Shown: positions 54,039 to 64,000, numbered from the stretch's first letter. The stretch: DNA of 64,000 bases from Fulvia fulva (GCF_020509005.1 NC_063021.1:1550001-1614000); one strand, 5' to 3'. Notes: generated by a model not told the origin, from the sequence alone. A program made the numbers and translations.

Positions 54039-55640
54039 CTACTCGGCGCGCTCTATCTCCTCACCCGCCCTAATCTTCTGCAAAACCCGTCTATGCGCAT
54101 ACGGGTCACACTGGTGACACCCATACCGCTTGTCCTCCCCCTTGAACGCCTCTCCAACACACGCGACATGCTGCCAAGACAGGCAGCCCGCCTTCTCACA
54201 CCCAGCATACCCATCATCGACCGTGCCATCGTGCGCCCACGTGCCACAGACGCACCGCACCGGACCCAAATTGTCGTGCTCGTAAGCGGTGATGTTCTCC
54301 TTGAGCCAGAACTCTGGCTTGGGGTCGGTGGCACGCATGCCGGAGCGTCTGCTCTTGCGCTGCTCGGCAAGCTGCTGGCGGCGAAGCGTCTGTGCCGCCT
54401 TGGCGGTCTTTGCGTCGCGTGGGAGGGCGGCGCCGGCGGCGACGTCGCTTGCGTCGGAGGAGATGGGGATGCCGTTGGTGGTGGCCTTCTTGCGGCGGGA
54501 GGATGAGGCGGCTGGCGCGGTGGGATCTGACATGACCGCGTCCTCGCGGTCGGTGCTTGGAGCTGGCGGAGCTGGCTCTGCTGCTGATGGTGCCTTTGGC
54601 GGGTTGAGCTTGACTTTCTTTGGCGATGGGGGTGCCGTTGCTTGGGGCGCACTTTCGTCGGTCTCGTTGGTGTCTGGTGGTGCAGGGCGTTTGGTACCCT
54701 GTGGCTTGACAGGGACATCGACTGGACGGCCTGCTACTGCGCCGATGCCATTGTTTCGCGTGGGAGGTCTGGCTAGCATCTCTAGCACGTTGTCAAGTTC
54801 TTCTCTCGTTGGTGGATTCTTGAGTACCATACTGGCCATGTCGTTCGATGCTGGGCCAGTGTTAGAGGCGCGTGGCGAAGTGTTGGATGTTGCACGATCT
54901 GGTGATGTGTTTGCTGTTTGCTGAGGTCGATCAATTTCGCCGCCAGGATGATTGTTGTCAGACAAGTTGCTTTGTGTCGAGTTGCCAGTCTCGGTCGATC
55001 TCTCTGAGACAGTTGCAGAAGCTTGGTAGACTTGCTGTTTTGGAGAATTGCGTACTGAGTCAATACGTTCAGCCACAATCGGAGGAGTACCGGCTGGTCG
55101 AGCATATCCAGAAGGAAGAACCTGACCAGTGGTTTTGTCAGGACCATGAGTTTCTGGTGCTGCCATGATGCCAGGTGGTGGACTTGGTGAAGTGTATGAC
55201 CGAGTCTGCTGTAGAATCTCGACTTGATCTGTAGCCATACCAGAGGTCCACTCGGTCGTTGGATATGTAGAATGGTCGTCAATGGTCTGCGTGTTCTCGG
55301 AAGTCGGGAATGGGAGAAGCGGGTCGATATCATACTCCAGCTCTCTCTTGCGAATCTCTTGCACGGAGAGGGTAGCTGGCTGGTTGGAAATGAAGACCTC
55401 TTCGGCATCGCGGCGGACTTTGGGTGCGAGCTTCAGAGCGTCTTTGTAGTCAGGATGTCGGCTGAGGAAACCGAGACGTCGCTTGCTGTACTCTTCTTGG
55501 GAGTAGTGCTCGTTGATGACGGTGCCAGCACCATCACCCTCGTACTCTCGAACAGCCTCGAGTCGGCTCTTTGGCTGATCGTCACGCTCCTCACTTCTGC
55601 GCGACTGGTTCATGTTGCTGCTGATGCTTGTGCTAGCCAT
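54039..55640 (-). CDS. PHD-type zinc-finger protein, probably nuclear
   Basis: 533 residues, starting MASTSISSNMNQSRR at 55,640. The N-terminal part (about 20-115) is predicted to fold and has RLEAVREYEGDGAGTVINEHYSQEE and RLGFLSRHPDYKDALKLAPKVRRDAEEVF. The middle is long, disordered and Pro/Thr/Ser-rich, with KRPAPP and PKKVKLN basic patches (the latter like a nuclear signal). The C-terminus carries a PHD-like finger (about 455-515): C.CG..A.DG...G..GCEKAGC.SWQH..CVG....YGCHQCD, with eight Cys/His ligands in PHD spacing. PHD fingers often read histone tails; whether this one does cannot be seen. No other catalytic domain is present. Confidence 0.8.
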   Translation of the reverse strand: MASTSISSNMNQSRRSEERDDQPKSRLEAVREYEGDGAGTVINEHYSQEEYSKRRLGFLSRHPDYKDALKLAPKVRRDAEEVFISNQPATLSVQEIRKRELEYDIDPLLPFPTSENTQTIDDHSTYPTTEWTSGMATDQVEILQQTRSYTSPSPPPGIMAAPETHGPDKTTGQVLPSGYARPAGTPPIVAERIDSVRNSPKQQVYQASATVSERSTETGNSTQSNLSDNNHPGGEIDRPQQTANTSPDRATSNTSPRASNTGPASNDMASMVLKNPPTREELDNVLEMLARPPTRNNGIGAVAGRPVDVPVKPQGTKRPAPPDTNETDESAPQATAPPSPKKVKLNPPKAPSAAEPAPPAPSTDREDAVMSDPTAPAASSSRRKKATTNGIPISSDASDVAAGAALPRDAKTAKAAQTLRRQQLAEQRKSRRSGMRATDPKPEFWLKENITAYEHDNLGPVRCVCGTWAHDGTVDDGYAGCEKAGCLSWQHVACVGEAFKGEDKRYGCHQCDPYAHRRVLQKIRAGEEIERAE

Positions 55641-56104
55641 GATTCTGCTTGTGATGAGTGGTAGTTCTGTCGAGTTGATAGCTTTCGTCGCTGATCGTGC
55701 CGAAGGTCGAGCTGAGTTGTGTCTTGTGATCAAGCTGATGCGCGATGTGAGAAGAAGTAAGATCTTGACTGTGTTGTTTGTTGCAAGAACAGTGCTGGAA
55801 GAGAGAGGAAAGTGTGGTGTTGGGTGTAGAAAGTTGGAGTGGCGGCCACTCATTTGTAGACGCTCCACGAGTCCCGATCATTGTGGAACAATAGAGCAGC
55901 TTCAATTGTCAAGCTCAACGTGTGAGCTTATAGACGACAATACCAGGAGCTTCTCGAAACTCGATCCTATTGAGGCTTCCGCATTGTCGCTACAATGACA
56001 TGGTCCATATTGTCACTATTGTCGTCGAGAAGAGGTGGCTGGCAGTCTGCACATTGACAGCACGTGCTCGAGTTTCACGTGGAAGTGTTCTGAGATGGTG
56101 AGGC

Positions 56105-56557
56105 ATGAAGGCACTCGGTGACCGCGAGTACCCCGAGGGTCTCTGGCAGACAGTGCAGGCAATTCACGCGACCATTGCGAGGCCACTGGCTCAAGAAAGG
56201 CACCTGGACAGCATCGCGCTCCAGCTATGTGCGCCCTACGGTCTTTCGGCATCCACTGGGACATTCTACGAGACTGTCAGCGATGCTCAGGAAAGTGGCA
56301 TATGCTTTCACGTATTCATAACCACCATTGTACCTCCATTCAACAGTCCCTGGAACCCATCATGCACAGCAATACCCTACTGCAATGGAAATGTCTACGT
56401 TTGCACCGCAAGTCTTGCGCAAAGAAGCGCTGCAAGGCCATCAGCGCAGGAGACTTACGATGCGTGGAGGAGGAACGCTTTTTCTGAGCCCATGACGTGC
56501 GGCCTCGCGACCCAAGAGATTGTACAAGCCGTCCACATGCTTCACGAGTGCCTCTAA
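56105..56557 (+). CDS. Doubtful 150-codon open reading frame
   Basis: The frame runs from ATG 56,105 to 56,557 and reads MKALGDREYPEGLWQTVQAI with moderate hydrophobic content. I recognise no domain, no homologous repeat elsewhere in the window and no splice signals that would extend it. It is the longest frame in this gene-poor region, so I list it as a candidate only. Confidence 0.2.
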   Translation: MKALGDREYPEGLWQTVQAIHATIARPLAQERHLDSIALQLCAPYGLSASTGTFYETVSDAQESGICFHVFITTIVPPFNSPWNPSCTAIPYCNGNVYVCTASLAQRSAARPSAQETYDAWRRNAFSEPMTCGLATQEIVQAVHMLHECL

Positions 56558-56966
56558 CCGGCATTGAAAGATGCGTGATCGTTCGACGAGCAGGACTGCG
56601 GACAATAGCAATCCTATTGTCAGGATGAAGTGAGGTTTGCCATCGTGTTGTAGGGCTGCTAGGGCATGCCTAGAGCGTCGTGGTCAATCAAGTAGTGCAC
56701 ACAACATTGGCTCTGACAGCGTGTAGGATCAGATCTGGAGCTCTCAAGGATCTGATGATGATGATGGTCATGGTGGTGGTGGTGGTGGAGGAGGAATACA
56801 TGTATGATAGAGGATCTGATGTTGAAGATCCATGGGAAGCTGTGGCATCGGCTTCTCGGGTCGGCAAATCACGTCGAAGTACAATAAGCAGTTTCTACTC
56901 CCGGTTCTGCCCTTCGTGCTTACTCTGTTCTACGTTCTCCTTGTCACGATGGAAAGCATTGGCCAT

Positions 56967-57122
56967 AACATCTGCCAGGGCCATTTCGCATCCTGATTCC
57001 TCAGCATCTCGCAAGCGTGCCGGGAAATCCGCCGCTCCGACAGCAAACATATCCTGGTCGTGAGAGGATTTACCCGCACGCTTGCGAGATGCTGGGGATG
57101 CGAAATGGCCCTGGCAGATGTT
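56967..57122. repeat. Imperfect inverted repeat, about 57-64 bp arms
   Basis: Arm 56,967-57,030 and arm 57,066-57,122 are reverse complements over nearly their whole length. The first arm has about six extra bases near its middle and two other mismatches. The 35-bp loop is 57,031-57,065. As RNA it would form a long hairpin. It is in a gene-poor stretch between a zinc-finger gene and a transporter gene. It could be a remnant of a miniature inverted-repeat element or an RNA hairpin precursor; nothing in it decides. Confidence 0.85.
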
Positions 57123-58333
57123 AATCCTCAAAATATCACATAGGCTCGCAGGAACATCAAGCCTTGCAGCGGTAACAGCCGCCACTCTTGTACCGCAGAA
57201 GTCTAGCCAAATCCCCCGAGCTGCCACGCGACCCAACTCCCCTCAGACGTACGCAAGCATGCAAGCTGCACAGCTGCCGGCACAGATCTGCCTCGCTTGC
57301 AGTGCGAAGTACAGTAGCAGTCTTGATGCAGTCGTCTGAACATGTCGGTAGACCAATCAATGCTGGCGTCCAACCTCACGGCATGTGCGACCTGGCCAAC
57401 TGCCGCTCCTTTCAAAGCCCTACAGACCGCCCCCCCGAGGTCATGACTGTGCGGCAGTCAACAATGTGACCCTCTTACGGACTGGCCTGATTGCTGCCGC
57501 AAGGTGCTGCCGTTCCAACCGCTACATCCCCGCGACGCACCCCAGAGTTTGACAGGGCTCTTCACGAGCAAACCCAGGCTAGTCACATCCAGTCTGATCG
57601 CCCCCCTCTGGCTGTGGAGCGGCTACGTCTGGGGAGCTCGCTGGACAGTTGATCCTGATGCTGCAGCGAGCGGCACTGGACGTTGTCGCGAATCACAGAC
57701 GAGCCAAAGAGCTCCTCTAGCGTATTAGGGCAGGTAGGCTCGTGTCTTTGCATTAGGCTCATAGACGTCGTGTCCAGGTGCCAGGTTCCGCGTGGCAGCT
57801 GCGTGGTTGCGAACCGAACTCGCTGCGGGTGTTGGGAAATTGATCTCCCATATATAAGCTAGGTCCTGGTCCTTGTACGACGTGCTCTGACCTGCTGCAG
57901 CTACTCCGTCTTCTCTCGATCATAGGAACTCCAAGGATTAATACTTCGGTATCGCTAGGTTGACCTAGTAGCTACAGGCTACCCTTCTGTATCTTGTAAG
58001 TTACTAAGACTGTACGCGATTGGCCCCGTTAGCTACTTACTTTCCCTCGGGCAGGCCTTGTGTATTCGTTGCGACGACAACGGTGTTTCTAGAGCAGTTG
58101 AAGTCCTACAATTTGCCGTATTAGGCCTCGATCCTCGGATCCTTACAGCTTTGGATTTTCCTACGACAGGGAATTAAAGGGGGCGTATTTGAGTGCAACT
58201 CCTGGCAGGGCTGTATTCCCAACTCATTCGCACTGGAATTCGTGATTCCCTTCATCTCTCGTGGCTGCACAGACATTCATAATCTAAGTCCTCCGCCATG
58301 GAGATGAACGCCGATTCCAAAGTATGAGACACT

Positions 58334-60219
58334 ATGGAGACCAGCACTCAACACAGCACTAACAGCTATCAGGAGCTCCGGGAGATGGAGCAGGAGCTGG
58401 GGACGGAGATCTTGCCTGGCACGGAGGTGATGGCTGATGTTGGAAGCCATCACTTCGTCAAAGGCTCGAAGCACGTTTTAGTCCCACAGCCTTCCAGCGA
58501 TCCGCATGACCCTCTCAACTGGAGCACAAAATGGAAGAGCATGTGCATCATCGCCTCTACGATGGTGTCCTTCACCCAAGGTTTCGGTCCACTGGCGCTG
58601 GCGCCCATGTTCCCCTACTACATCAAAGAATTCGATTCGGATCTGGCATCAGTGAGTATAGTTCTGCAGGATGACGACCGTCTGATACTGATCAGTCACA
58701 GGTCATCAAGTTCACCGGCGTAGCCATCCTGGTCCTTGGTTTCAGTAACTTCATTTGGGTACCACTAAGTACCTCATTCGGTCGGCGCCCTGTCTACATC
58801 ATATCACAGATTGTCTGCCTTGCCTCCAGCATATGGCGCGCTAGGTCGAACACCTACGCGAGCTTCATGGGAGCGTGCGTCCTGAATGGCATAGGCGCAG
58901 GTCCAGCAGAGACCATTCAACCTGCCGTGATCGCGGATATCGTGAGTGACCTGCCTGGAGATGAGCGTGACTCGACTGACCGCGACAGTTCTTCCTGCAT
59001 GATCGAGGTTTCTGGAACACGCTCTACTGGGTCGCATACACGGGTAGTCTGATGGTTGGACCTGTAAGAGAGACTTTGTTCTCTGCGTCAAGTTTACAGC
59101 TGACAGTTCCCAGATCGTCAGCGGATCAATGGCTTTACATATCGGCTGGCGCAGTTTCTGGTGGTTTAACACCGGCTTGATAGGTCTATCACTGATCATG
59201 GTGGTCTTCATGTTCCCAGAGACCAAATGGCACAGAACGCATCTGAATGAGCTAGCGATGAACTCCATGGAGAAAGGCTCGAACACAAGCGTACATGACA
59301 GCTATAGCGAGAACAGCAAGAGAGCGGGCACGATGACATCCGTCCAGAGTGCCGACCCTCTCTACATACCCTACCCGCTTCCGCTTCAACGAGAGTCTGT
59401 ATCAGACCCATGGCTGGGCAAGGGCATGCCAAGCAAGAGCCAGTGGGGAATGTATACACCCTCGCCGAACCCATGGAAGACGATGCTGCTGGATCTCTGG
59501 GTCCCTTGGAAGTTGTTCGCCTTCCCCATTGTGGAATTCTCGTCTTTCGTGGTATCCTGGACTTGCAGCTCATTCTTGACGATCAACCTCACGCAATCGC
59601 AGAACTTCGCTGCTCCTCCATACAATTATGACTCGCAGAACATCGGATTTATGAACTTTGCTATCCTCGTCGGTGCTGGCATCGGACTTGCTACTGCTGG
59701 GCCGTTCAGTGATTGGATAAGTGCTCGCGCGACGAAGAAGAATCACGGGATCAGAGAGCCTGAGATGCGTCTGCCAGCTATGAGTAAGTCATGAACCAAG
59801 GATCCCTAGTCAGCAACTAACAAGTGACAGTACCATACGTCTTGCTCATGATCCTCGGCAACTTCATCGTCGCCTTCGGCTACGACCGCAAGTGGCCTTG
59901 GGAGGTGATTGTAATGATAGGCTACACCTGCGCCGGTATCCAGGTCGCCGCTCTCCCTGCCATGGCTACGACCTACTCCGTCGATTCCTACAAGCCAGTC
60001 GCTGGATCATTGATGGTCGCAATCACAGTCAACAAGAATGTCTGGGGTTATGGCTTCGCTGAGTTCATCACATCCTGGGTCGCGAAGTCTGGATTCATTC
60101 CACCGATCATGACGAACATGGCGCTGATCACATTGTGGTGCTTGTTTGGCATTCCGATGTACTACTTTGGGAAGACTTTTAGGCGATGGACGAAGAATGA
60201 TTCCGTGCATAGGATGTAG
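58334..60219 (+). CDS. Major facilitator superfamily transporter (DHA1-like)
   Basis: Proton-coupled membrane transporter, likely for drugs or small organic molecules. Five exons: 58,334-58,651, 58,702-58,941, 58,989-59,063, 59,114-59,783 and 59,831-60,219. They join in frame to 563 residues, and all introns are about 47-50 bp with GTGAGT, GTAAGA or GTAAGT donors. The N-terminal tail carries SDPHDPLNWSTKWK, a typical lead-in of fungal DHA1 transporters. Helix 1 follows (MCIIASTMVSFTQGFGPLALAP), then FGRRPVY (loop 2-3 motif A), GIGAGPAETIQPAVIADIF (helix 4-5) and a hydrophilic central loop (about 235-335) before the second set of six helices. The substrate cannot be read from the sequence. Confidence 0.9.
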
Positions 60220-60554
60220 ATGACGACGATGCGGGATCATACCGAGTGAGAAGGAATATGATAGTCATGATTTAACGTAACTGTATACGGTAGCTGCTAC
60301 CTACGGTCCTCAGCTGTACATGCTCGTGCCTATGTATGTCCGCATCTCCCCGTGGCTACAGGTCACCATGACCGTCGCCAACTCAGGGTGGTGCTGCAAG
60401 ATCGGACGCTCGACTTACTTGGAAGGACTGGCACACCCGAAGCGTTTGCCAGCACACAAAGCAGGATTGGTGTAGCTGGACATTGTCGGTGCCCGGCAAG
60501 CCGAACTAACATGGAGGTGGCAGTATGAGCCTCTAGCTGCGGCAACTGGAGTCC
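60220..60554. other. Convergent intergenic region
   Basis: 335 bp between the MFS 3' end (plus) and the HET-like gene 3' end (minus). The frame of the HET-like gene continues past its stop for about 60 codons without recognisable domain content, probably chance. Confidence 0.45.
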
Positions 60555-61193
60555 TCAAGTCGCCAACACTTCTTCCATGTCCCGAAGATCCACGTACCCG
60601 AATGGGCCTGACAATAGCAGCCGTTCGCTGGACGAGAGCAATGGATGCTCCTTCCGCAGTCGGTCAACATACGAGTCGACAGTATCGTCCACTGCTGTTT
60701 CCGACGATGTCGAGTCCATGATAAGCACAGCATACGCGTTCCGATAGATCTCTTCCACACGGCTTGGATTGTTCCCGTCTGGCTCGCATACTGACTGTAG
60801 CCAGAAGCACAACTCCGCCTTTACCTCCTCCACCTGCAGTTTTCCCAGCCTGATCGCCAACCGGATGCGTCGACAGCTCGTAATGGTTCGGGGGTCAGAC
60901 TGGTAGACTTCATCATTGAGTCGATGCCATACAACAACATACTTCGTCTTCCTGTCCCACGGTTTTGTGATCACTCCAATCTTGTCAGTGTCTGTGGGCT
61001 CGATTCCGAGGATGGGCTGCTGTCCGTTCGCTATAATCTCCGCAACATCGTCATCGGGAAAGTCCACGATACGGCACTCGTAGCCTGGGTGGATATGCCT
61101 GGCACTGGTATTCAAATGCTCAGCCGGAGCATCATCTCGTTGCACTCTCTTGGTCATCAAAGAGCCTCCATCAGTGTCCGCTGCCTGTCTCAT
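60555..61193 (-). CDS. Short HET-like protein, possibly truncated
   Basis: 212 residues from ATG 61,193 to TGA 60,555. The middle (about 85-160) looks like part of a heterokaryon-incompatibility (HET) type domain: YVVVWHRLNDEVYQSDP, then LCFWLQSVCEPDGNNPSRVEEIYRNAYAVLIMDS, corresponding to the WID..CI.Q...EIYR.AYAVLV region of HET proteins. The later RLWTLQE segment, present in full-length members, is absent, so the protein is short or broken at its 3' end. The frame upstream of 61,193 includes a Cys-rich stretch (CPKCRSC near 61,365) that lacks an ATG and may be an upstream exon. Function uncertain; HET proteins trigger cell death in fusions of unlike strains. Confidence 0.5.
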   Translation of the reverse strand: MRQAADTDGGSLMTKRVQRDDAPAEHLNTSARHIHPGYECRIVDFPDDDVAEIIANGQQPILGIEPTDTDKIGVITKPWDRKTKYVVVWHRLNDEVYQSDPRTITSCRRIRLAIRLGKLQVEEVKAELCFWLQSVCEPDGNNPSRVEEIYRNAYAVLIMDSTSSETAVDDTVDSYVDRLRKEHPLLSSSERLLLSGPFGYVDLRDMEEVLAT

Positions 61194-61418
61194 TTATCGT
61201 ATGTGTTGGAGATTCTAGCGTTGCAAGCTAGGGCTGTTATCGGGAGAGGGAATGTCATGATTTATATTCTTACCTCGAGCCTCATAGTAGCACAGCGATT
61301 CCGAGCGTCCGGGCTGAAGACGCCTCTTCTCGCTCTCTTGCCACCAGCTGAGAGCAAAACGGCATGACCGGCATTTGGGACATTGAAGCCTGAATTTGTT
61401 CTTAGGGTCACCGGTCAA

Positions 61419-61787
61419 AGAACCTCATCAGGGCATTACTTTGGGCTGACAACGGTGCAGTAGTCAGATGGTGTTGGCGAAGAAGAAGCCGATCCTGGGA
61501 AAAGAGATTGTCACACACACGTGGGCCCGGCAGAACCAGGGCCGGTCGCAGCCACAGCAGACGACATGTTCCTTCCCTTGCAGCCCACTGCTGACTTCTT
61601 CCTCCAGTCGTTCATCGTGTCGCCTCTGCATAACTGCACAAGACTGCTTTCATGCTAGTCCACCTTCGTACAGTAAACGACTTAACGAGTAAACGAGGGG
61701 TCTCACGTCGATCCATCGTGTAGGCTTTCACTTCATCAAGGGTACAGTGTCCTCTTTCTTTCAGCCTCAGTCCTCATTTATCTAGGC
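61419..61787. other. Intergenic region upstream of the aldehyde dehydrogenase relic
   Basis: 369 bp. A pyrimidine-rich run followed by CAG (61,747-61,764) resembles an old splice acceptor or leader of the neighbouring relic. No gene is supported. Confidence 0.4.
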
Positions 61788-63257
61788 AAGTCATCAGAAA
61801 TCTCGAACTACACCTCCCCAGAAGACTTCAAAGTCAGCTACGACACCCTGCACTCCACCTACGCCACCTTCAAAACCAGACATCCGCTGGCGCAAATGGC
61901 AACTCAAACAACTCTGGTGGCTTCTCGTCGACAACACCGACGCATTCTGCAAAGCCTTCGCCACAGATCTCGGCCGCACCGAAGCTGAGACCCGCCAGTA
62001 CGACATTGGCGGTGTTAAGTCCGACATCAAGCTATACCTCGACAACATCGATGTCTGTTCCAAGGGCAACGCCGCTGAGGGCGCGTGAATCATTTTTGGG
62101 CGATTTGGAGGCGCGTCGCTGAGGAAGGAGCCTCTTGGAGTGGCGCTGATCATTGGTGCTTGGAATTTCCCGCTGGTCACGTTGCTTGCTCCCGCCTGTG
62201 CGGCGATTGCGGCGGGAAATTGTGTTATGCTGAAGCCGAGTGAGCTTTCTAGTGCTACGGCGAGCCTGCTGGCGGAGTTGGTGCCAATATGGATCAGAGT
62301 GCTATTCGGGATGTGACTGGAGGTGCGCAGGAGACTGGACGGGTACTGGAGCATAAGCTTAACCACATCTTCTACACGGGAGGTGGGAAGGTTGGGAGAA
62401 TCGTTGCGATGGCTGCTGCGAAGCATCTGACCCCAACTGTATTGGAGTTGGGTGGGCAGGCGCCTGCGGTGGTTACGAAGACGGCAAACATTGATCTTGC
62501 TGCTAAGCGTATTGTCAACTTCAAACTGAACAACGTCGGTCAGGTCTGTCTGAACGTCAATCACGTCTTTGTGGACCCTGTGGTATACGACAAGCTGGTG
62601 GAAAGGATGTAGCACTGGTTGAAAGAATGGCTCAAGGACGACACCTCTTGGTTGGCACACATCATCTCGGAGCCACACTATCAGCGAGTCATGAATCTCC
62701 TTAACAAAACGGACGGCGTGGTGGCATACACTGGTCCAAATGACCCAGCTAAGAGGTTCGTTCATCCGAGCATCATCACAGATGTCAAGACCACAGACAG
62801 CTTAATGTCGAAAGAGCTCTTCGCGCCCTTCATTCCAGTGCTCAAGGCCGACGTCGATACTGCCGTATCTACGATTGATGCCGGCCCATATCCTCTGGGT
62901 CTCTACAACTTCTCCAGCTCGCAACAAGAGATTGACTCTGTCCTAGACCGGACTGCTAGCGGTGGAGTCACCATCAACGATGTTGCTCTGCACGTTGCTT
63001 CGCCGGGAACGCCGTTCGGAGGCGTCGGTGAGTCAGGTCATGGCGCTTATCATGGCAAGTCTGGGTTTGATGCCTTCTCACATACACGACCTGTTGTCGG
63101 ACGACCAGACTGGATGGATGCTCTAGCATCGTTCAGGTACGGTCCACCGCAGCTCGAGAATGTCCCGAAGTTCGACACTGCGCAGGCGACATGGAAGCGC
63201 GGCGAGAAGTTGGAGGATCAGTCGTCGGGTTCGAAGAGCTTTCTTGGGCTGTGGTAA
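61788..63257 (+). pseudogene. Aldehyde dehydrogenase (ALDH3-like) pseudogene
   Basis: The sequence encodes nearly a whole NAD-dependent aldehyde dehydrogenase but is broken in several places. Conserved parts are readable: an N-terminal SSEISNYTSPEDFK start in which the expected ATG reads AAG (61,788); [34 protein letters not shown]; the Rossmann motif TGGGKVGRI; the general-base LELGGQAP; the catalytic-Cys block NVGQVCLN; and the C-terminal FGGVGESGHGAYHG. Lesions are a frame change near 61,880, TGA at 62,086, a frame change near 62,289 and TAG at 62,610. After the last stop the frame stays open to 63,257. It cannot make the enzyme. The fatty-aldehyde (ALDH3) group is suggested by the overall sequence style. 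Confidence 0.88.
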
Positions 63258-63781
63258 TGTTAAATGTTTATGTATCTTGACATCGACAGAATGAAACACA
63301 GAGCACAGGGCAGTTTCGACCTGAAACCACAGTCAAAACAGATCAGCGCTCGTTACATGCCTTAGAGTTTCGGAGCGGAACAGCTTTAAACGAGCGGCTT
63401 CACATGTCAAAAAGTACACCTTGGCGTCATTTGTGCAGCATTGTGGCTACAGAAACTTGCACGTGACTTGGTAGCATGATCTGCTACCACATCGAACCAA
63501 TTAGAAGTGTCGTTGTGCGAGTTCCCGTTGGGAAACGTCATCCGGACGTGGCGCGTAGGTAGAACTGGGATTGCGCGCTTTAAGCTTCAGCAGGAGCCAC
63601 AACTTGATAACTGTCGAAACTTCTTGACCTTCGCCGATAACGACATCATCTGTGCTCACACGCCGCTGTACATACCGTCTACTTACCCGCCCCTACCAAC
63701 AACACCGTCGAGAACGCACCTCGAGACTCACCAGCGCACGGCACCGAAGCTCGCGAAGCTCCCCTGACCACGACCGGAACA
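63258..63781. other. Upstream region of the gene at the right edge
   Basis: 524 bp between the aldehyde dehydrogenase relic and the next start codon. An open frame at 63,507-63,767 covers part of it, but its composition looks like leader sequence. Confidence 0.4.
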
Positions 63782-64000
63782 ATGGCAGAAGCATCCGCTC
63801 AGCAGCAATACCCCAATCTCAACCCGTACGAGTCGTCAAACGGCTCTTCAATGGGCCAGAAGGCACAAGAGGCGGGCAACACAATAGCAAACAGTAAGGT
63901 AAGTGCTGCTGCTGTAACTTTTTGACATGCGAAAGCGATGGCGGTGGGAAGCTGCAGTTCTATGCTACTGCCTCCGCGAGCTGCACGCAGCAGGGGAAAG
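63782..64000 (+). CDS. First exon of an unidentified gene, cut by the window end
   Basis: The ATG at 63,782 opens a 39-codon exon (MAEASAQQQYPNLNPYESSN, then GSSMGQKAQEAGNTIANSK) ending at 63,898 with a strong donor AAG|GTAAGT. The intron and the rest of the gene lie beyond or at the window end. The peptide is hydrophilic, Gln/Ser/Asn-rich and has no signal sequence. Family not recognised from this part. Confidence 0.6.

Larger units (their letters stand above)
55641..58333. other. 2.7-kb gene-poor region
   Basis: Upstream sequence of the PHD gene, a doubtful short frame at 56,105-56,557 (listed separately), a trinucleotide-rich stretch near 56,753-56,800, a long imperfect inverted repeat (56,967-57,122) and the promoter region of the MFS gene. 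Bases about 57,930-58,140 are richer in TA and have a slight RIP-like look, so an old transposon remnant is possible. No RNA gene recognised. Confidence 0.5.

Noticed and set aside
60363..60545. Continuation of the HET-like frame after its stop
   Set aside because: In frame, but without domain content or plausible amino-acid composition. Probably chance.

Overview
The window comes from a filamentous ascomycete (Pezizomycotina, most likely a Dothideomycete). The evidence is short introns of about 50-90 bp with GTRAGT donors, fungal gene families (OPY2, Tad-type LINE, Ty3/gypsy elements, a DHA1-type MFS transporter, a PTH11/rhodopsin-type receptor relic, a HET-like protein), and a transposon block with the CpA-to-TpA pattern of repeat-induced point mutation (RIP).

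Bases 1 to about 21,700 are a nested, RIP-mutated retrotransposon island with no intact gene. On the minus strand, Gypsy element 2 (gag about 20,490-18,810) was interrupted by Gypsy element 1 (5' LTR 18,621-18,804; 5-bp target duplication AAGAC). Gypsy 1 was then interrupted inside its integrase by a 5.9-kb Tad-like LINE (7,298-13,245; target duplication of up to 15 bp). The end of this structure is duplicated in inverted orientation: bases 1-4,618 are the reverse complement of 5,794-10,411 with no net length change, around a 1,175-bp asymmetric centre that holds the continuation of Gypsy 2 (zinc knuckle and protease). A second 781-bp LINE fragment lies at 20,825-21,605.

From about 21,700 the composition changes abruptly to ordinary gene-dense DNA. 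RRP4 (RNA exosome) lies right at the border. It is followed by six same-strand genes (23,319-29,399), spaced 292-385 bp apart, for lysine/proline-rich, mostly disordered, probably nuclear proteins of unknown function; at least three share an N-terminal TR..D motif. This is the most unusual gene group in the window.

The rest is a mixed chromosomal segment: an F-box gene broken by one in-frame TAG, OPY2 (osmosensing membrane anchor), a secreted tyrosinase, a rhodopsin-type receptor pseudogene, an acyltransferase-3 membrane protein, a homeobox plus C2H2 transcription factor, an alpha/beta hydrolase, a conserved membrane protein, mitochondrial GTPase MTG2 divergent from a short-chain dehydrogenase, a mucin-like single-pass membrane protein, a PHD-type zinc-finger protein, a five-exon MFS transporter, a short HET-like protein, a multiply broken aldehyde dehydrogenase pseudogene, and the first exon of a gene that leaves the window. 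Three genes carry disabling lesions. I found no rRNA or CRISPR, and no tRNA that I could support.
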